Shown piece by piece: positions 12,254 to 14,202 of a stretch of 14,202 nucleotides of DNA. How positions within the stretch are numbered: position 1 is the stretch's first letter; each line of letters begins with the position of its first letter. The notes under the pieces are model-generated. The model saw only the letters and a list, made by a program, of their open reading frames with translations. It ran no database searches and was not told where the DNA came from. Both the position numbers and the translations under genes were made by a program. Origin of the DNA: Candidatus Nomurabacteria bacterium (GTDB lineage Bacteria > Patescibacteriota > Minisyncoccia > Phycocordibacterales > UBA10002); assembly GCA_943354745.1 (NCBI GenBank), contig CALRDB010000030.1, positions 1 to 14,202 of the forward strand, in the 5' to 3' direction.

Positions 12254-12262
12254 AGTGTAGCA
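12254..12262 (-). promoter_or_regulatory. Extended -10 of the membrane protein/M14 operon
   Basis: TGcTACACT on the minus strand ends 7 nt before ATG 12246. TTGATA lies 20 nt upstream of the hexamer, a poor distance for a -35. The mRNA would be leaderless. Confidence 0.45.
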
Positions 12263-12304
12263 CACTACCAGTCAGCACTTATCAAGGTGTACCTGTACCA
12301 GTAA

Positions 12305-12333
12305 TTCTCAAACGAGAACGGGCCTGCTATGAT
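12305..12333 (+). promoter_or_regulatory. Promoter of the candidate small RNA
   Basis: TTCTCA (12305-12310), a 17-nt spacer and TATGAT (12328-12333) with extended TG (12325-12326). It points away from the M14 operon and towards the intrinsic terminator at 12425-12456. No plausible gene lies between. Confidence 0.55.
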
Positions 12334-12339
12334 AGTACC

Positions 12340-12456
12340 GTGACTATGTTCACATTGTAGGCCGATGGGTATTCATGCCCCTCTTCTGGCATTGCGCATT
12401 GAGCTTGAAGAACGGCCTACAGAGACGCCACCTGCAACTCGAGGTGGCGTTTTTTA
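12340..12456 (+). ncRNA. Candidate structured small RNA, about 115 nt
   Basis: The segment between a good plus-strand promoter and a plus-strand terminator holds no complete ORF. It has a perfect 8-bp closing stem, TGTAGGCC (12356-12363) with GGCCTACA (12414-12421). Inside it are short complementary stretches that could form alternative hairpins (ATGCC/GGCAT, CTTC/GAAG). A small 5' hairpin, GTGA/TCAC, precedes the stem. I do not recognise the class: the SRP RNA loop is absent and it is too short for 6S RNA or RNase P RNA. It might be a regulatory RNA antisense to nothing in the window. A short peptide from ATG 12365 seems unlikely because its frame runs through the terminator. Confidence 0.5.
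12425..12456 (+). terminator. Intrinsic terminator (plus strand)
   Basis: ACGCCACCT (12425-12433) pairs with AGGTGGCGT (12442-12450) around an 8-nt loop, followed by TTTTTTA. On the minus strand the hairpin is followed by CTCTGT, not a T-run. It therefore serves a rightward transcript rather than the helicase gene. Confidence 0.8.
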
Positions 12457-14202
12457 TTGGTTGGACAAGAACAGACGCGCCAATTTCAGTTCATCGAAAG
12501 AGTACGAATCGTCAAGGAGGGAGCGGATAGGGGAAAGCTTGATGAGGCCGGAGGAATCAACGAGTTCGGATTTTGGCTTTTTGGAAAGAAGTTTCTTGAA
12601 AGCCTTCTCGATTTCCGCAAAACGGTCGGGGTCGGGAGTAAGATGCGAAAGGTCGCGGACGGGAATAATGATTTTCTTTTCCTTCAGCTGTTCCAGATGG
12701 TTAAGAACTGTCCCGACGGTCATTGCGCGCTCTTTGGCAATATCGCGGAGCGAAAGACCCTGAAGCACAAAATCTTTGGTAACGGAAAGCGTGTCCACTT
12801 TTTCTTTCTTCCCCCGTAAAGTCGCTCCGCTCCCACGGGGCAAGCCTGTCCCCGGTTTACCTCCGATAGCCTTAATAAAGTTATGGTGCATCTCCGACAA
12901 TTCGTTCCTTTCAAGATTCTGAAACTTCGCGCGGACCATATCAGAATTTTTCCGAAACTCGGAATCTTTTTTCTGTATCTCCGGATGCACTTCAAGCGCT
13001 CGTGCGTTTAACCCCGAAAGTGACAGACCTTTGAGAGTACGTACTCGAGAAATGGCTACATACCCCTGTCCATACTCGAACGCGGCAGAAAGATCCATGT
13101 GCGCGGAATCGAGTGACATTCCCTGACTCTTGTGCACCGTAATCGCCCACGCGAGCCGAAGCGGGACCTGCACGATGCGGGCGAGTATCCTACCACCATC
13201 CTGTATATTCCACTCCACCGGTTCGGCCGGTATCGAACGTCCAGAAGTTGTTTTAACAATAGGTGTGCCTGTTTCCTTAGAAAACTCAGCGATTACGCCA
13301 GTAGTCCCATTTACAAATCTCCCGCTCGGATCGTTTTTCGTAAACATAACCCTCGCGCCAAGCTTAAGTGAAAGTACTTCAGGCGAAAGACATCCGCGCT
13401 TCAACGCTACGACCAGCGGGTCTGGGCCGGTCCCCGTCATTACGAACACTTTCGGCTGATTGGGGAGTTTAGAGAGCTCCGCAGTATTGAGATGATCAAC
13501 GTTCGCATTATGAGAATAGAGCTGGGTGACACCTGGTTCCGCGATTTTACGGTATCGGGTACGCAGAAGCACTTTGTGACGTTCTGCTACAGTACCACGC
13601 CGTATCGCACCAAGGAATTCTAGGAACGCCCCATCTTCCTGCCGATGTTGTTCAGAGAGATAGCAGATAAGCGGATTCGCTTTCTGCCAGGCATGAGAGG
13701 TGAAGGCGAAATTGGATTTAGAAACAGAGCTCTTGACTGCTCGGTCTCCGGACTCAAAATCAAGACTGGGAAGGTCTTCCACGGAGCGGGTATTACCCGC
13801 TTGTCGTGACACAGGTGGAAGCTGAAAAAAATCACCGACAAGTACAACCTGGAGTCCGCCGAAGGCGTCTTCCGAACGTGACTGCCCTTTACGGACCTCT
13901 CGACATACGGCATCAGCCATAGCAAGTGTATTCGCCGAAAGCATGGAAACTTCGTCGATGATAAGCACGCGCGCGTTCCCTACCCGTTCCATCACTTTTC
14001 GGTTACTCGAAATCGTATCGAGATCATAGGGCGTGAGTTTCTCTTTGATACCGATCCCACACCACGAGTGAATGGTCATTCCACCGATGTGTGTCGCAGC
14101 GATGCCCGTGGAAGCGGTAATCGCAGGCTCAACTCCGCAAGAGTTGAGGTGCGCGACATACTCATTTACTGTGTGCGTCTTCCCGCTTCCCGGCTCGCCG
14201 GT
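12454..14202 (-). CDS. Pif1/RecD-like DNA helicase with C-terminal HTH (5' end outside window)
   Basis: The frame is open to the right edge, giving 582 residues. An internal ATG at 14079 is not the start because the Walker A motif, TGEPGSGKT, is encoded at the edge itself. Other superfamily 1B motifs follow: LIIDEVSML (80-88, Walker B), VVLVGDFFQLPPV (119-131), LSEQHRQ (182-188) and the motif V/VI region ITVHKSQGMSLD with YVAISRVR (354-388). Residues 480-520 (LQGLSLRDIAKERAMTVGTVLNHL) form a helix-turn-helix of the HTH_40/RecQ-C-terminal type, as in Pif1-like helicases of many small bacterial genomes. It unwinds DNA with 5'-3' polarity by family knowledge. At most a few dozen N-terminal residues are missing. 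Confidence 0.9.
   Translation of the reverse strand, partial: TGEPGSGKTHTVNEYVAHLNSCGVEPAITASTGIAATHIGGMTIHSWCGIGIKEKLTPYDLDTISSNRKVMERVGNARVLIIDEVSMLSANTLAMADAVCREVRKGQSRSEDAFGGLQVVLVGDFFQLPPVSRQAGNTRSVEDLPSLDFESGDRAVKSSVSKSNFAFTSHAWQKANPLICYLSEQHRQEDGAFLEFLGAIRRGTVAERHKVLLRTRYRKIAEPGVTQLYSHNANVDHLNTAELSKLPNQPKVFVMTGTGPDPLVVALKRGCLSPEVLSLKLGARVMFTKNDPSGRFVNGTTGVIAEFSKETGTPIVKTTSGRSIPAEPVEWNIQDGGRILARIVQVPLRLAWAITVHKSQGMSLDSAHMDLSAAFEYGQGYVAISRVRTLKGLSLSGLNARALEVHPEIQKKDSEFRKNSDMVRAKFQNLERNELSEMHHNFIKAIGGKPGTGLPRGSGATLRGKKEKVDTLSVTKDFVLQGLSLRDIAKERAMTVGTVLNHLEQLKEKKIIIPVRDLSHLTPDPDRFAEIEKAFKKLLSKKPKSELVDSSGLIKLSPIRSLLDDSYSFDELKLARLFLSNQ

Noticed and set aside
12340..12424. Identity of the small RNA as SRP RNA or 6S RNA
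   Set aside because: The SRP GGAA-loop region is missing, and the length and lack of a central bubble do not fit 6S.
12365..12763. 132-codon plus-strand ORF starting MGIHAPLL
   Set aside because: It passes through an intrinsic terminator and then runs antisense to the helicase gene.

Overview
The window reads as compact bacterial chromosome of roughly average GC that uses the standard bacterial code: UGA ends several genes, including one in an ATGA overlap. The mix of small hypothetical proteins, tandem envelope-anchored M14 peptidase-like proteins, a Pif1-type helicase with a C-terminal HTH, an RluB/E/F-type pseudouridine synthase and very short or absent 5' leaders suggests a Patescibacteria/CPR (Parcubacteria-like) genome. 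That placement is inference. No rRNA, tRNA or CRISPR array was seen.

Layout. (1) 1-1398, minus strand: the 5' part of a small Cys-rich protein gene, then a two-gene unit with an ATGA overlap (a basic, possibly AP2-like protein and an 84-aa zinc-ribbon protein) ending at a terminator. (2) 1564-5319, minus strand: four genes. Three encode unrelated HExxH metalloprotease-like proteins (HELDH, HELCH, HELIH; one is YgjP-like) and one encodes a receiver-like domain without the usual N-terminal acidic residues. (3) 5337-6104, plus strand: an S4-domain pseudouridine synthase whose catalytic Asp is Glu. (4) 6237-6611, minus strand: a full-length paralogue of the gene at the left edge, with the same promoter and leader hairpin. 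(5) 6759-6915: a decayed M14-peptidase fragment whose end forms a 26-bp inverted repeat. (6) 6929-8247, plus strand: an inositol-monophosphatase-superfamily protein with promoter and terminator. (7) 8269-8641: gene debris, including the C-terminal 60 codons or so of a second pseudouridine synthase. (8) 8666-9766: a divergent pair, an HxlR-type regulator and a DUF5069 protein with a 10-cysteine tail. (9) 9794-9866: a palindromic interspersed repeat. (10) 9877-12262, minus strand: an operon-like run of a small membrane protein, a DUF1905 protein and two tandem M14-like proteins, the upstream one lacking the key catalytic residues. (11) 12305-12456, plus strand: a candidate small structured RNA with its own promoter and terminator. 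(12) 12454-14202, minus strand: a Pif1/RecD-like helicase open at its 5' end.

The main themes are paralogy and decay. There are two M14-like proteins plus a fragment, two pseudouridine synthases (one active-site variant, one fragment) and two small Cys-rich paralogues in about 255-bp direct repeats. Regulatory signals are unusually legible: several genes have an extended -10 (TGnTAnnnT) only 7-9 nt before the ATG, which points to leaderless transcription.
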